Translations under genes and position numbers: made by a program
Assembly (NCBI GenBank): GCA_021792795.1
Contig: JAJYUB010000003.1
Coordinates: forward strand, 1 to 64,000
Source: Acidobacteriota bacterium
GTDB lineage: Bacteria; Acidobacteriota; Terriglobia; Terriglobales; Acidobacteriaceae
Reading direction: 5' to 3'
Length of the DNA: 64,000 nt
The notes under the pieces: model-generated
The model's input: the letters and a program-made list of their open reading frames with translations, nothing else
Databases searched by the model: none
What the model was told of the DNA's origin: nothing
Part shown: piece after piece, positions 43,093-52,530 of the stretch
How the letters are laid out: every line of letters begins with the position of its first letter
Numbering within the stretch: position 1 is the stretch's first letter

Positions 43093-44560
43093 GTTTTCCT
43101 CCCCGCGGTGCGATGGCAGCGTCGCTGCCAAAACGATCTGCATAATGATTGGACGCAGGTGAATGCGCTTGTGATTCCATCCACTGCGACGCGCGCAGCT
43201 CTGCCGTCGCCAGATCTTTGCGCACGCGAGACCGGGCCGTCCCCCCAATCGCGTCGTGACAATCGAGCGTCGCTTCCAGCGTGATGGCTGCAAAAAAGTC
43301 CTGCTCAAACGCCGGACTGAACTCGCGCAATTCTTCCAGCGTCAGTCCGTCCAGCTCGCAACCTTTGCCGAGACAATGGCGCACTGCGTTGCCGATGATT
43401 TCATGGGCCGCGCGAAACGCCACGCCCTTGTGTACTAGATAGGTGGCCGCCGCCATCGCGTTCAGGAATCCGGATGTGCATGCTGTCAGCATTTTGTCTG
43501 CACGGAAATGAAGCGCGTGCGTAAACCTGCCCAGCAGCAAGAGCAATGCATGCATTTCTTCGGTCGCCGCAAAGATCGCTTCCTGCGTTTCCTGCATGTC
43601 CTTGTTGTAGGCCAAAGGCAGCCCCTTCAGTTGCAGCTCCACCGTATGCGAGGCCGCAACGATGCGACCGGACTTGGCCCGTGCAAGCTCCGTCAGGTCG
43701 GGGTTTTTCTTTTGCGGCATGGCGCTCGAACCGGTCGAAAACGCCTCCGGCAAATCGACAAATCCAAACTCCGCTGTCGCGTAGAGAGTGATCTCTTCCG
43801 CGAAGCGGCTGACATGCAGCGCAACTTGCGCCAGCGTCTGCAAATACTCCAGCACAAAATCGCGATCGCTGGTGGCGTCCATGCTGTTCGCCGTCGGCGC
43901 ATCGAAACCAAGTTCCTGCGCGATCATCGCGCGGTCCAGCGGCAACGTCGCGCCCGCGACTGCGCCCGAGCCGAGCGGGCAAACATTCAAGCGCTTCGCG
44001 CAATCTTCCAGCCGCGTACTGTCCCGTTGCAGCATGGAAACGTAGGCCAGCAACCAATGCGCGACCAGCACGGGTTCGGCCCGCTGCATGTGCGTGTAGG
44101 CGGGCATCGCCGCCTCGCCCGCGGATTTCGCCTGCGCCAGGAATGCCTGCACCCACAAATGAAGATCGGCCTGTAGCGTCGTGATCGAGTCGCGAACGTA
44201 CAGTCGCAGATCGGTGGCAATCTGCTCATTCCGGCTGCGGCCTGTGTGCAGTTTCAGCGCGGTATTCCCGATGCGCAATTTCAATTCCAGCTCGACAAAA
44301 TGATGCACGTCCTCTGCATCCTGATGTTTCTCCCCGACTGCGCCTCCAGTCTCGAAGTCTGACAGGATGCCGTCCAGGCCCTCGCGAATCGAGTGCAACT
44401 CGTCGTCAGACAACACACACAGTTCCGCCAACGCGCGCGCGTGCGCCTTGCTGGCAGCCACCTCGTAGGGAATCAGCCGCCAGTCGAAGCGAAACGAGCG
44501 TTGCCAGCCATCGAACGTAGCGTCCAGTGGCTCACGAAATCTGCCCGACCACATTTTCAC
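43079..44560 (-). CDS. argH: Argininosuccinate lyase
   Basis: ArgH splits argininosuccinate into arginine and fumarate. The 493-residue sequence starts MKMWSGRF and carries HTGRSRNEQ (105-113), THMQRAEPVLVAHW, and the superfamily signature GSSAMPQKKNPD (277-288), whose flexible loop holds the catalytic Ser. It is longer than the usual 460 residues because of a basic C-terminal tail after about 475. The ATG overlaps the argG stop by four bases, and its own 3-prime end overlaps the acetyltransferase gene. Confidence 0.95.
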   Translation of the reverse strand: MKMWSGRFREPLDATFDGWQRSFRFDWRLIPYEVAASKAHARALAELCVLSDDELHSIREGLDGILSDFETGGAVGEKHQDAEDVHHFVELELKLRIGNTALKLHTGRSRNEQIATDLRLYVRDSITTLQADLHLWVQAFLAQAKSAGEAAMPAYTHMQRAEPVLVAHWLLAYVSMLQRDSTRLEDCAKRLNVCPLGSGAVAGATLPLDRAMIAQELGFDAPTANSMDATSDRDFVLEYLQTLAQVALHVSRFAEEITLYATAEFGFVDLPEAFSTGSSAMPQKKNPDLTELARAKSGRIVAASHTVELQLKGLPLAYNKDMQETQEAIFAATEEMHALLLLLGRFTHALHFRADKMLTACTSGFLNAMAAATYLVHKGVAFRAAHEIIGNAVRHCLGKGCELDGLTLEELREFSPAFEQDFFAAITLEATLDCHDAIGGTARSRVRKDLATAELRASQWMESQAHSPASNHYADRFGSDAAIAPRGGKHAGP

Positions 44561-45768
44561 CGCACGGTCTCCAGGTGCTTCTTCAAGTGGGTCAGGGTGC
44601 GCGCCGGCAAGCCAAGAATGCGAATGAACCCGGCCGCATCTTTCTGGTCGTAGCTTGCGCCCATCGTGAACGACGACAATTCCGGCGAGTAAAGAGCGTA
44701 CTCGCTGGCGCGCCCGGCGATGCTCACGTTGCCCTTATATAGTGCCAGTTTCACCGTTCCCGTCACGCTTTTTTGTGTCGTCGCGACAAACCCATCCAGC
44801 GCCTCGCGCAGCGGGGTGAACCACAGGCCGAAATAGACCAACTCGGCATATTTCAGCGCGATCTGCTGCTTGTAGTGCTTCACTTCGCGTTCCAGCGTCA
44901 TCGCCTCCAGTTCGCGATGCGCAGCCGTAATCAACGTGCCGCCGGGCGTCTCGTAGATGCCGCGGCTCTTGATGCCGACGAAGCGGTTCTCCACCAGGTC
45001 GATGCGCCCCACAGCATTGCGCGCCGCAATTTCATTCAGCAGTTCCAGCAGTTGTACCGGATCTAGGCGCATGCCGTTTACAGAGATTGGAGTCCCCTGC
45101 TCAAATCCAATCTCGACTATCTCGGTGCGATCCGGCGCATCCTGCGGCGAACGCGTCCACACCCAGGTGCTTTCCAGCGGAGCGTTGCCGGCATCTTCCA
45201 ACTCGCCGCCTTCATGGCTGATGTGCCACAAATTGCGATCGCGCGAATGGATCTTCTCGCGGCTCTGCGCCACTTGGATTCCATGCGCTTCCGCGTAATC
45301 CAGGCAATCTTCACGCGACTTCAAGTCCCATTCGCGCCAGGGCGCGATGATCGTCAACTCCGGCGCAAGCGCCTGGTAGGCGTGCTCAAAACGAACCTGA
45401 TCGTTGCCTTTTCCCGTTGATCCGTGAGAAAGCGCATCTGCGCCCTCGGCGAGCGCCACCTCGACTTGGTGCTTGGCGATGACAGGCCGCGCCATCGATG
45501 TCCCCAGCAGGTATTTGTCCTCATACACAGCGCCCGCGCGCACGGTCGGAAACACATAGTCCGTCAAAAATTCCTCGCGCAAATCCAGCACGACGGCTTT
45601 TTTCGCGCCCGTGGCGTATGCCTTCGCGACCACTGCGTCCAGGTCTTCGCCCTGGCCGACATCGGCGATCATCGCGATCACATCCATGCCGTAATTCTCA
45701 TTCAGCCAAGGAATGATGATGGAAGTATCGAGGCCGCCGGAATATGCCAACACAACTTTCTTTGCCAT
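44557..45768 (-). CDS. argG: Argininosuccinate synthase
   Basis: ArgG joins citrulline and aspartate using ATP. The 403-residue protein shows the ATP pyrophosphatase P-loop AYSGGLDTSIIIPWL (8-22), SHGSTGKGNDQVRFE and REWDLKSREDCLDYAEAHGI, all typical of the short (type I) enzymes. AAGGAG precedes the ATG with seven bases between. A 23-base gap after argF is the only non-overlapping junction in the operon, so this ribosome site allows independent initiation. Confidence 0.95.
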   Translation of the reverse strand: MAKKVVLAYSGGLDTSIIIPWLNENYGMDVIAMIADVGQGEDLDAVVAKAYATGAKKAVVLDLREEFLTDYVFPTVRAGAVYEDKYLLGTSMARPVIAKHQVEVALAEGADALSHGSTGKGNDQVRFEHAYQALAPELTIIAPWREWDLKSREDCLDYAEAHGIQVAQSREKIHSRDRNLWHISHEGGELEDAGNAPLESTWVWTRSPQDAPDRTEIVEIGFEQGTPISVNGMRLDPVQLLELLNEIAARNAVGRIDLVENRFVGIKSRGIYETPGGTLITAAHRELEAMTLEREVKHYKQQIALKYAELVYFGLWFTPLREALDGFVATTQKSVTGTVKLALYKGNVSIAGRASEYALYSPELSSFTMGASYDQKDAAGFIRILGLPARTLTHLKKHLETVR

Positions 45769-45791
45769 GTGAAACTCCTTTTCAAACCTTG

Positions 45792-46901
45792 TTAGAAGGA
45801 CGAATGTGTCGAGCGCTTCCGCGGGACGCGATTGAAAGGCCGCACGCCTTCGAGCCGCGAACCGGATATGTCCGTCAGCGGCGCGGCGTCCAGCAACAGA
45901 AGAAGGATGGCTTTCTGCGCATGCATCCGATTTTCTGCCTGATCGAAGACAACGGACTGCGCGCTGTCCATCACTTCATCTGTCACTTCATTGCCCCGCC
46001 GTGCAGGCAGGCAATGCATAAACGCAGCATGCGGCGCAGCCAACGACATCATCTGGCTGTTTACCTGGTAGGACGCAAAAATTTGCTGCCGCAGGTCGGC
46101 TTCGTTCTCCTGCCCCATGCTGGTCCACTGGTCGGTGTAGATGGCGTCTGCTCCAGCAACAGCTTCGCTGGGGTCCGTGACGCAAGTCACGGTGCCCGCC
46201 GGAACCTCCTCCGCGCCTGCGGCCAGGGCTTCGGCGGCGGCAAGAAACTCCGGCTTTGGCCCATAGTCCTTCGGCGAGGCCAACGTGATGCTGGCGCCTG
46301 TCAGCGCCGCTGTCAGCAACAGCGAGTGGGCGACGTTGTTGCCATCGCCGACATAGGCCAGCCGCAGGCCGCGCAAATCGCCGAAGCGCTCCTCCAGCGT
46401 AAAGATGTCCGCCAGCGCCTGGCATGGATGCTCGATGTCGCTCAGCGCATTCACCACCGGGACGCGCGCATACCGCGCCATCTCCGTGATGGTTTCGTGG
46501 CTAAAGGTGCGCAGCACAATCACATCAATCCAGCGCTCCAGGTTGTGGGCAACGTCGGCCAGGGTTTCCCGTTCGCCCAACCGCGAACCCTTCTGGTCGA
46601 TAAAGATGGCAGAGCCGCCCAGCGTGTTGATGCCCGTCTCAAACGTCATCCGGGTGCGTAGCGAATCCTTCTCAAAGAACATGGCCAGTTGTTTGGCGCT
46701 GAGCGCGTGCCAGTAAAGTTCCGGGTGCGCCTTTACGGCATGCGCTGTGTCCAGAATCAGCCGCACATCCGCCGCGCTCAAATCGCGGATCGAACAAAGG
46801 TCGCGTCCCGCCAGCGTATTCTGTCGTTTTGCGGCGGCAACGGAAATGGGCGCGTCCTGCGCGATTGCGGATGATTTCATTGCGTAAGATTTTGTCGTCA
46901 T
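45792..46901 (-). CDS. argF: Ornithine carbamoyltransferase
   Basis: ArgF makes citrulline from ornithine and carbamoyl phosphate. The carbamoyl phosphate loop reads SLRTRMTFE (80-88) where most enzymes have STRTR; EHPCQALAD (157-165) is intact. The ornithine loops are DQWTSMGQE (257-265), keeping D-x-x-x-SMG, and HCLPARRGNEV (296-306), with Arg-Arg where most enzymes have His-Arg. The SMG loop argues for ornithine rather than acetyl- or succinylornithine. At 369 residues it is longer than the usual 310-330, with an N-terminal extension of about 30 and a basic tail. The ATG overlaps the argD stop by four bases. Confidence 0.9.
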   Translation of the reverse strand: MTTKSYAMKSSAIAQDAPISVAAAKRQNTLAGRDLCSIRDLSAADVRLILDTAHAVKAHPELYWHALSAKQLAMFFEKDSLRTRMTFETGINTLGGSAIFIDQKGSRLGERETLADVAHNLERWIDVIVLRTFSHETITEMARYARVPVVNALSDIEHPCQALADIFTLEERFGDLRGLRLAYVGDGNNVAHSLLLTAALTGASITLASPKDYGPKPEFLAAAEALAAGAEEVPAGTVTCVTDPSEAVAGADAIYTDQWTSMGQENEADLRQQIFASYQVNSQMMSLAAPHAAFMHCLPARRGNEVTDEVMDSAQSVVFDQAENRMHAQKAILLLLLDAAPLTDISGSRLEGVRPFNRVPRKRSTHSSF

Positions 46902-48148
46902 GCGTGGGCCCCTTGCACTGCTGCCGGAAGGTTCGCAGCCGTGGCTGCGCTGGACAAAATCTCATCCAGCGTTTGTACTGCCTGGTCGATATGTTGGCGC
47001 TGAAGAATGTACGGCGGCAAAAAACGAAGGACGGTCTCGCTGGTCCGATTGATCACAATGCGGCGCTCCAGCATCCGCGCGACCACATGTTTCGCCAATT
47101 CGGCATTCGACAGTTCCATCCCCAGCATCAGTCCCTTGCCGCGCACCTCGACTGCTGCGGAATGATTCGCGGCCAGCGACTGCAATTGCTCGAAAAAATA
47201 TTTCCCCGTCTGACGAATATGGTCCAGCAGATTGTCGCGACGCATGGTGTCGATGACCGCGATTGCCACCGCGCATGCCAATGGACCGCCGCCAAATGTC
47301 GTGCCATGCATGCCTGGGGAAAGCGCGCGCGCGGCCTCTTCCGTGCACAGCATGGCCCCAATGGGAATTCCGCCGCCGAGCGGCTTGGCCAACGTCGTCA
47401 CGTCGGGCAAAATGCCGTACTGCTGATACGCGCACCACTCGCCCGTGCGGCCTAGCCCGCTTTGGATTTCGTCTGCCAATAGCAGCGCGCCAGTCTGGTG
47501 GGTCAGCCGCCGCGCCGCCGCGAAGAACTCCTTCGACACAGGATGGATGCCGCCTTCACCCTGCACCGGCTCCAAACAAACGGCGCAAACTTCGGCGGAG
47601 AATTTCGCCTCCAGGTCGGCAACGTCGTCGAACCGGACAAACTCCACTCCAGTCAGCAAAGGCTCAAAAGGTCCGCGATAGGCCAGTTTGTGCGTCGTCG
47701 AAACCGCGCCCATGGTGCGCCCATGGAAGCTGTGCTCCAGCGCCAGAATTTTCGTGCCCAGCCGAGTTCCTTCCGACCGCCGCAATGTGGCGTAGGCGCG
47801 CGCCAGCTTCAACCCGGCTTCCCATGCCTCCGTGCCGCTGTTGCAGAAAAATACTCGGTCCAGCCCTGTCATTTCCGTCAGGCGCAAGGCAAGCTCTGCC
47901 TGGCCGGGATGGTAAAAAAGATTGGAAGTGTGCATCAGCTTTCGGCTTTGCTCGTCAATCGCGGCCTGAATGGCCGGATGACCGTGGCCCAGCGCGCACA
48001 CGCCGATGCCGCTCAACAGGTCAAGATATGCTGCCCCGTTTTCATCGAACAGATGTACCCCTTCGCCGCCAACAAAACTGATTGGAGTGCGATCGTAGGT
48101 CCTGACCAGCAATTTCGCTTCCGCCGTGCGAATGTCGTTCAGTTTCAT
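46898..48148 (-). CDS. argD: Acetylornithine aminotransferase
   Basis: ArgD, a PLP-dependent class III aminotransferase, converts N-acetylglutamate semialdehyde to N-acetylornithine. Recognisable parts are [80 protein letters not shown] and [18 protein letters not shown] with the Schiff-base Lys. ATG 48148 overlaps the argB stop (ATGA), so the longer open frame from 48190 is rejected. With 416 residues it is of normal length. Confidence 0.93.
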   Translation of the reverse strand: MKLNDIRTAEAKLLVRTYDRTPISFVGGEGVHLFDENGAAYLDLLSGIGVCALGHGHPAIQAAIDEQSRKLMHTSNLFYHPGQAELALRLTEMTGLDRVFFCNSGTEAWEAGLKLARAYATLRRSEGTRLGTKILALEHSFHGRTMGAVSTTHKLAYRGPFEPLLTGVEFVRFDDVADLEAKFSAEVCAVCLEPVQGEGGIHPVSKEFFAAARRLTHQTGALLLADEIQSGLGRTGEWCAYQQYGILPDVTTLAKPLGGGIPIGAMLCTEEAARALSPGMHGTTFGGGPLACAVAIAVIDTMRRDNLLDHIRQTGKYFFEQLQSLAANHSAAVEVRGKGLMLGMELSNAELAKHVVARMLERRIVINRTSETVLRFLPPYILQRQHIDQAVQTLDEILSSAATAANLPAAVQGAHA

Positions 48149-48927
48149 GCCACCATCACCTCCGTGCCTTGTGGGGTCCGTGCCGAGCAAATACCGGGCA
48201 ATAATGCCGCTGCGTCGGCGGGAAAAATACGCACGCGCTGCACGCCGCCCAGCAACGCCTCGCGACAGGCGCTCAACTTCGGCAGCATGCCTCCGCTGAC
48301 GACGGCCGCGCGCGTCAGCTCCGGGATTTGTTTCAACGTCAGCCAGCGCATCACTTCGCCGTCCGCTCCGCGCACGCCGGGGACATCGGTCAAAAACACC
48401 AGCACGTCCGCGTGGCAGGTCATCGCGCAGGCGGCGGCCATCTCGTCCGCGTTGACGTTGTAGTATTCGCCGTCGAAGCCCAGCGCCACACTGGAGAGGA
48501 CGGGGACCGCGCCCATCTGCCAGATCGCCAGCAACCAGCGCGGATCCGAAGACGCGATCTCTCCCACAAATCCAAGATCGGGCGCGGTGCGTTTCTTGCG
48601 GGCGCGAAATACCAGCCCGTCGCCGCCTGAAAGCCCGACGGCAGCTTGGCCATGCTTGCCAATGGCCGCCACCAATTGCTTGTTGACGCGTCCGGCAAGC
48701 ACCATCAAGGCCGCATCGCGGGTTTCGGCGTCGGTGATCCGCAGGCCCGCGATAAACTCGCTTTGCTTGCCCAGTTGCGCCAGCGTCCGCGTCAGAGCGG
48801 CCCCGCCGCCGTGGACCACGGCGACCTGATGGCCGTCGCGCGCCAGGTCGACGATCGCCTGGGTGCTGCCGCGCAGCGTGACCGGGTTTTCCAGCGATGC
48901 TCCGCCGAGCTTGATGACGAATTTCAC
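48145..48927 (-). CDS. argB: N-acetylglutamate kinase
   Basis: ArgB phosphorylates N-acetylglutamate. The 260-residue amino-acid kinase shows VKFVIKLGGASLENPVT at the start, VAVVHGGGAALTRTLAQLG, VGLSGGDGLVFRARK and YYNVNADEMAAACAM. GTG 48927 is the start, with GGAGGGG six bases upstream, and it overlaps the argC stop as GTGA. The frame is open to 49017 but the upstream part is antisense-like filler. The N-terminal helix that lets arginine-sensitive hexameric kinases respond to arginine is absent, so feedback inhibition may fall elsewhere. Confidence 0.93.
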   Translation of the reverse strand: MKFVIKLGGASLENPVTLRGSTQAIVDLARDGHQVAVVHGGGAALTRTLAQLGKQSEFIAGLRITDAETRDAALMVLAGRVNKQLVAAIGKHGQAAVGLSGGDGLVFRARKKRTAPDLGFVGEIASSDPRWLLAIWQMGAVPVLSSVALGFDGEYYNVNADEMAAACAMTCHADVLVFLTDVPGVRGADGEVMRWLTLKQIPELTRAAVVSGGMLPKLSACREALLGGVQRVRIFPADAAALLPGICSARTPQGTEVMVA

Positions 48928-49988
48928 GCGAGCCCCTCCTGCTCCGGCCATCCGAACAGTAGATTCATGTTCTGCACCGCCTGGCTGGCGGCGCCTTTCA
49001 GCAGATTGTCCAAACATGCCACCACGATTAGCCGCTGCCCGTCACTCGCCAGAGCAAAACCAAGATCGCAATAGCTGGTCCGCACTGAAAATTGAATCTC
49101 CGGCAAGCGCGTTCCGTACCACCGCACCATCGGAGAGTCCGCATAGAAGTTCCGAAAACACGCGTCGATTTCTTCCGGCGTCGTCCGTTGCTGCAACTTT
49201 ATATAGACCGTCGAAAAAATTCCCCGCGGAATCGGCAACAGGTGCGGCGTAAAAATAATGTCTTTGGCTTGCAGTCCAAGCTGCTCCAGCAATTCCCCGG
49301 TATGCCGGTGGTTAAAGACGGAGTATGCCGATAGATTGTCGGCCGCATGCATAAAATGCGTTTTTGCGGTCGGCGTTTTTCCCGCCCCGGACACTCCCGA
49401 CTTCGCGTCGCACACAATTCCATGCCCCAGATCGATCCGCTTTTCGCGAATCAACGGGGCCAGCGCGAGGATGACGGAGGTCGCATAGCATCCAGGGTTG
49501 GCAACCAGCTTGGCCTTCGCAATCTGTTCGCGATGCAGTTCCGGCAATCCATACACGGCCCCTTGCTGGATAGACTCGGCCGCGGCGGGATCGTGGTCCT
49601 CAAGTTTGTAGATTGCTCGATTTGTCTCCTCATCGAGTCGCCACGCGCCGCTCAAATCGATGACGCGGACACCATGCTGCAACAGCTTCGGCACCCAGGC
49701 GCGAGACTGCTCATGCGGAGTGGCCAGAAACACCACGTCAACCTTCTGCTTGCCCAGCGCGTCCCAGCGGAACGGTTCCACGGTGACACTGCCCGCGCCG
49801 TTGTTGCCGGCAAGTTGCGGATGCAAATCTGTCAACGCGACCCGTGTGCCTTTCTCTTCTTCAGGCCGCCCGAAAAACAGCGGCGCGCGTCCGCGTAGCC
49901 GCGGATGGTGCAACAGCAGGCGTGCCAGCTCCGCGCCTGCGTAGCCGCTGACGCCGAAGACTGCGGTTTGGTGTGGAGGGGAAGTCAT
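48924..49988 (-). CDS. argC: N-acetyl-gamma-glutamyl-phosphate reductase
   Basis: ArgC reduces N-acetylglutamyl phosphate with NADPH. The 354-residue protein has the nucleotide motif VFGVSGYAGAELARLLLHHP near the start, FLATPHEQS, and VANPGCYATSVILALAPLI with the catalytic Cys, then DAKSGVSGAGKTP and HLLPIPRGIFSTVYI. ATG 49988 overlaps the argR stop by four bases (ATGA). Length fits the type 1 (about 350-residue) group. Confidence 0.95.
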   Translation of the reverse strand: MTSPPHQTAVFGVSGYAGAELARLLLHHPRLRGRAPLFFGRPEEEKGTRVALTDLHPQLAGNNGAGSVTVEPFRWDALGKQKVDVVFLATPHEQSRAWVPKLLQHGVRVIDLSGAWRLDEETNRAIYKLEDHDPAAAESIQQGAVYGLPELHREQIAKAKLVANPGCYATSVILALAPLIREKRIDLGHGIVCDAKSGVSGAGKTPTAKTHFMHAADNLSAYSVFNHRHTGELLEQLGLQAKDIIFTPHLLPIPRGIFSTVYIKLQQRTTPEEIDACFRNFYADSPMVRWYGTRLPEIQFSVRTSYCDLGFALASDGQRLIVVACLDNLLKGAASQAVQNMNLLFGWPEQEGLA

Positions 49989-50425
49989 GCTTCGAGTAAA
50001 TTCTCCAGGCGATGGCGCAGGCTGCTGGCGTGTTTCTGGTCCTGGCAAATAATCAGGACCGTGTCGTCTCCGGCAATGGTGCCCAATACCTCCGGAATGC
50101 GCTCATGATCGAGCGCAGCGGCGACCGGTTGAGCGCTGCCCGTCGTCGTGCGCAGTACCAGTTGATTCGTTGCCTGCTGCACGGCGAGCCCGAAATTTGC
50201 AAACACATCGTCCAGCGAAGGAAGATCGTCGTTTCCGGGGGAGCCGTTGGGCACGGCATAGCCATTCGGTCCCTTGTACAGCCGCAAGTCGTGAATGTCC
50301 CGCGATAGCGTGGCCTGTGTCACGTCGAACCCCCGTCGCACCAGCTTGCGGCGCAACTGGTCCTGGCTGACGACAGGGCCCTCACCCAACAGTTGACGGA
50401 TCGCATTGTGGCGTTCGTTCTTCAT
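49985..50425 (-). CDS. argR: Arginine repressor
   Basis: A 146-residue ArgR/AhrC homologue, first gene of the arg operon. The N-terminal winged helix contains NERHNAIRQLLGEGPVVSQD and GFDVTQATLSRDIHDLRLYK with the conserved SRD recognition segment; the C-terminal part has AALDHERIPEVLGTIAGDDT with the GTIAGDDT arginine-binding loop. ATG 50425 is chosen from alignment of the N-terminus; the open frame runs to 50542 through the operator. It should form a hexamer with arginine and repress its own operon. Two palindromes resembling ARG boxes lie 34-67 bases upstream of the start. Confidence 0.93.
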   Translation of the reverse strand: MKNERHNAIRQLLGEGPVVSQDQLRRKLVRRGFDVTQATLSRDIHDLRLYKGPNGYAVPNGSPGNDDLPSLDDVFANFGLAVQQATNQLVLRTTTGSAQPVAAALDHERIPEVLGTIAGDDTVLIICQDQKHASSLRHRLENLLEA

Positions 50426-50458
50426 GGCAGTTCCCGCGCGGGGCGCGGCTTCTTTCAG

Positions 50459-50493
50459 TGTATAACAATACAAACCTATGCATAAATATGCAA
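50459..50493 (-). promoter_or_regulatory. argR operon promoter with two tandem ARG-box-like palindromes
   Basis: TGTAT-AACA-ATACA (50459-50472) and TGCATAAATATGCA (50479-50492) are inverted repeats whose centres lie 20 bases apart, about two helical turns, as in paired ARG boxes of other bacteria (TGAATwwwwATTCA, centres 21 apart). On the minus strand a plausible promoter, TTGCAT (50488-50493), 17-base spacer, TATTGT (50465-50470), overlaps both. ArgR bound here would block polymerase. Confidence 0.65.
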
Positions 50494-50609
50494 TAGTTCC
50501 TGATGCAGGAGTTTCCCCATTTTTTCCGGCCGGGTGCCCCATTCAAGCCTCGTTTTGGCTTGAGTGGGGGAAGCTCGAGACATGTATTGTCTGATATAAG
50601 GGCATTGCA

Positions 50610-52412
50610 ATGACTTTCGATCTGAAAACGCTGAATGATGTTTTTTTTCGCGCCTGCAGCGCCGGCGACCAGCGGGTGATGCAGTGGCGGGATGCTGCCG
50701 GAAAGTGGCAGCCCATCACCGGGGGCCAACTCTACCAGCGGGTTTGCGCATTTGCCGCCGCGCTCTCCGGCTGGGGTATTGCGAAGGGCGACCGGGTCGC
50801 GCTGTTGTCGGAGAATCGCTGGGAGTGGGCTGTCACCGATTTTGCCGTAATGGCGCTGGGCGCGGTCGATGTCCCGCTGTACCCCAGTTCGACCGCACAG
50901 CAGGCGGCCGCGATGCTGGCCGATTCCGGCGCGCGCATCGTAGTCGTCTCCACTCCGCAGCAATATGAGAAAGTCGTCGCGCTGCGGAACCAGACCCAGA
51001 TCGAACGCATCGTCCTGATGGACCACGCCCCGGCCGTGACCCAGGCCGTTTGGTTTGGCGATTTCATGCCCGATCCAAAGGCGATCGCGGGAAGTTTCGA
51101 GCGTGACAGCAATTTCGACCGCCGCGCCTACGATGTCCAGCCGGAAGACCTGGCCACCATCATGTATACCTCCGGCACCACCGGCGAGGCGAAGGGAGTT
51201 ATGCTTACCCATGGCAACATCGCTTCAAACCTGAACTTTTCCACCGCCGCATTCCACTGGGGCCGCCAGGACATCTGCATTTCATACCTGCCGCTGTCGC
51301 ACATTACCGCGCGGCATGTCGATTATGCCCTTCTCTGCCATGGCGCAACCATCGCCTATTGCTCCCCGTTCGATTTGCTGAAGCAGGCCATGGGCGAAGT
51401 ACGTCCGACGGTGTTTATCGGAGTGCCGCGCGTCTACGAAAAAGTCCGGCAGGAGGTGTTGCGCCGCGCCCAGGGTTCGCGTGCGACCTCGGCCATCTTG
51501 AATTGGTCCCTGCGGCGCGGAGGCAAGAATCGCGCTACGCTGCTCGCCGGGGCGACGCCGCGAAAAACATCCTGGAAGCTGGCAAATCGCCTCGTGTTCC
51601 GCAAAATTCAGCAGGGTTTTGGAGGTCGCGTGGGCACGTTTGTCTCTGGAGGCGCGCCGCTCGGCCTCGACACCGCCGGCTGGTTTCTGGACGCGGGCAT
51701 TCGCATCCAGGAGGGCTACGGTCTCACCGAAACTTCCCCCGTGGTTGCGCTGAACACTCATTTACCCTGCCGCATGGGCAGCGTTGGCAAGCCGCTTCCT
51801 AACGTCCAAACCAAACTGGCAGCGGACGGAGAATTGCTGGTGCGGGGGCCTTCCGTCTTTCAAGGCTATTGGAACAAACCGGAGGCCACCGCTGAAAGCT
51901 TCGATGCGGAGGGATGGTTTCTGACAGGAGATGTGGCCCGCTTCGATGAAGACGGTTTTCTCTACATTACCGACCGCAAGAAGGACCTGCTGAAGACCTC
52001 CGGCGGCAAGCTGATTGCTCCCCAGCCGATTGAAAATCAGTTGAAGGCCGACGGGTTGGTCGGCAATGCCGCGGTGGTCGGCGATAAGAAAAAATTCGCG
52101 TCCGTGCTGATCTCTCCAAACTTCCCGGCACTGGAAGCCTGGGCCAGGGGGAAGGGAATCGCCTTCGACAATCGCCAGCAATTGGTGGCGCATCCGGAAG
52201 TGCTGGCCCTGTACCAACAGATTGTCGATCGCGTCAACTCCACCCTGGCCAGTTTTGAAACGCTCAAGCGCCTGCTCATCGTTGCCGAGGAATGGTCGCT
52301 CGACTCCGGCGAGATGACGCCCAGCATGAAGCTGAAGCGCCCGGTCGTGGTGCAGCGCTATGCTGCGGAGATTGCCCGCTTCTACCTGGAAGATGGGGCT
52401 ACGCATCGGTAG
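50610..52412 (+). CDS. Long-chain acyl-CoA synthetase (AMP-forming)
   Basis: A 600-residue adenylate-forming enzyme that activates fatty acids to acyl-CoA. The AMP-binding P-loop YTSGTTGEAKGVMLTHGNI starts at 186; GGAPLGLDTAGWFLDAG and IQEGYGLTETSPVVAL form the core, GWFLTGDVARFDEDGFLYIT carries the ribose-binding Asp, and DRKKDLLKTSGGKLIAPQPI is the hinge with the FAA1-type linker. Domain layout fits FAA1/FadD-like synthetases used in beta-oxidation or lipid recycling. It is divergent from argR; AAGGG lies upstream of ATG 50610. PfkA follows on the same strand 118 bases later. Confidence 0.88.
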   Translation: MTFDLKTLNDVFFRACSAGDQRVMQWRDAAGKWQPITGGQLYQRVCAFAAALSGWGIAKGDRVALLSENRWEWAVTDFAVMALGAVDVPLYPSSTAQQAAAMLADSGARIVVVSTPQQYEKVVALRNQTQIERIVLMDHAPAVTQAVWFGDFMPDPKAIAGSFERDSNFDRRAYDVQPEDLATIMYTSGTTGEAKGVMLTHGNIASNLNFSTAAFHWGRQDICISYLPLSHITARHVDYALLCHGATIAYCSPFDLLKQAMGEVRPTVFIGVPRVYEKVRQEVLRRAQGSRATSAILNWSLRRGGKNRATLLAGATPRKTSWKLANRLVFRKIQQGFGGRVGTFVSGGAPLGLDTAGWFLDAGIRIQEGYGLTETSPVVALNTHLPCRMGSVGKPLPNVQTKLAADGELLVRGPSVFQGYWNKPEATAESFDAEGWFLTGDVARFDEDGFLYITDRKKDLLKTSGGKLIAPQPIENQLKADGLVGNAAVVGDKKKFASVLISPNFPALEAWARGKGIAFDNRQQLVAHPEVLALYQQIVDRVNSTLASFETLKRLLIVAEEWSLDSGEMTPSMKLKRPVVVQRYAAEIARFYLEDGATHR

Positions 52413-52530
52413 CCGAAATTCTTCCCGCACCCTGGCTACTCTGCCGCCCATTCCGCGTCAGCCTGTCAGACGTACAATCGAAGTACAAACTGATGGACCA
52501 TTGATATCGATTGTTCAAGGAGAAAGCATC

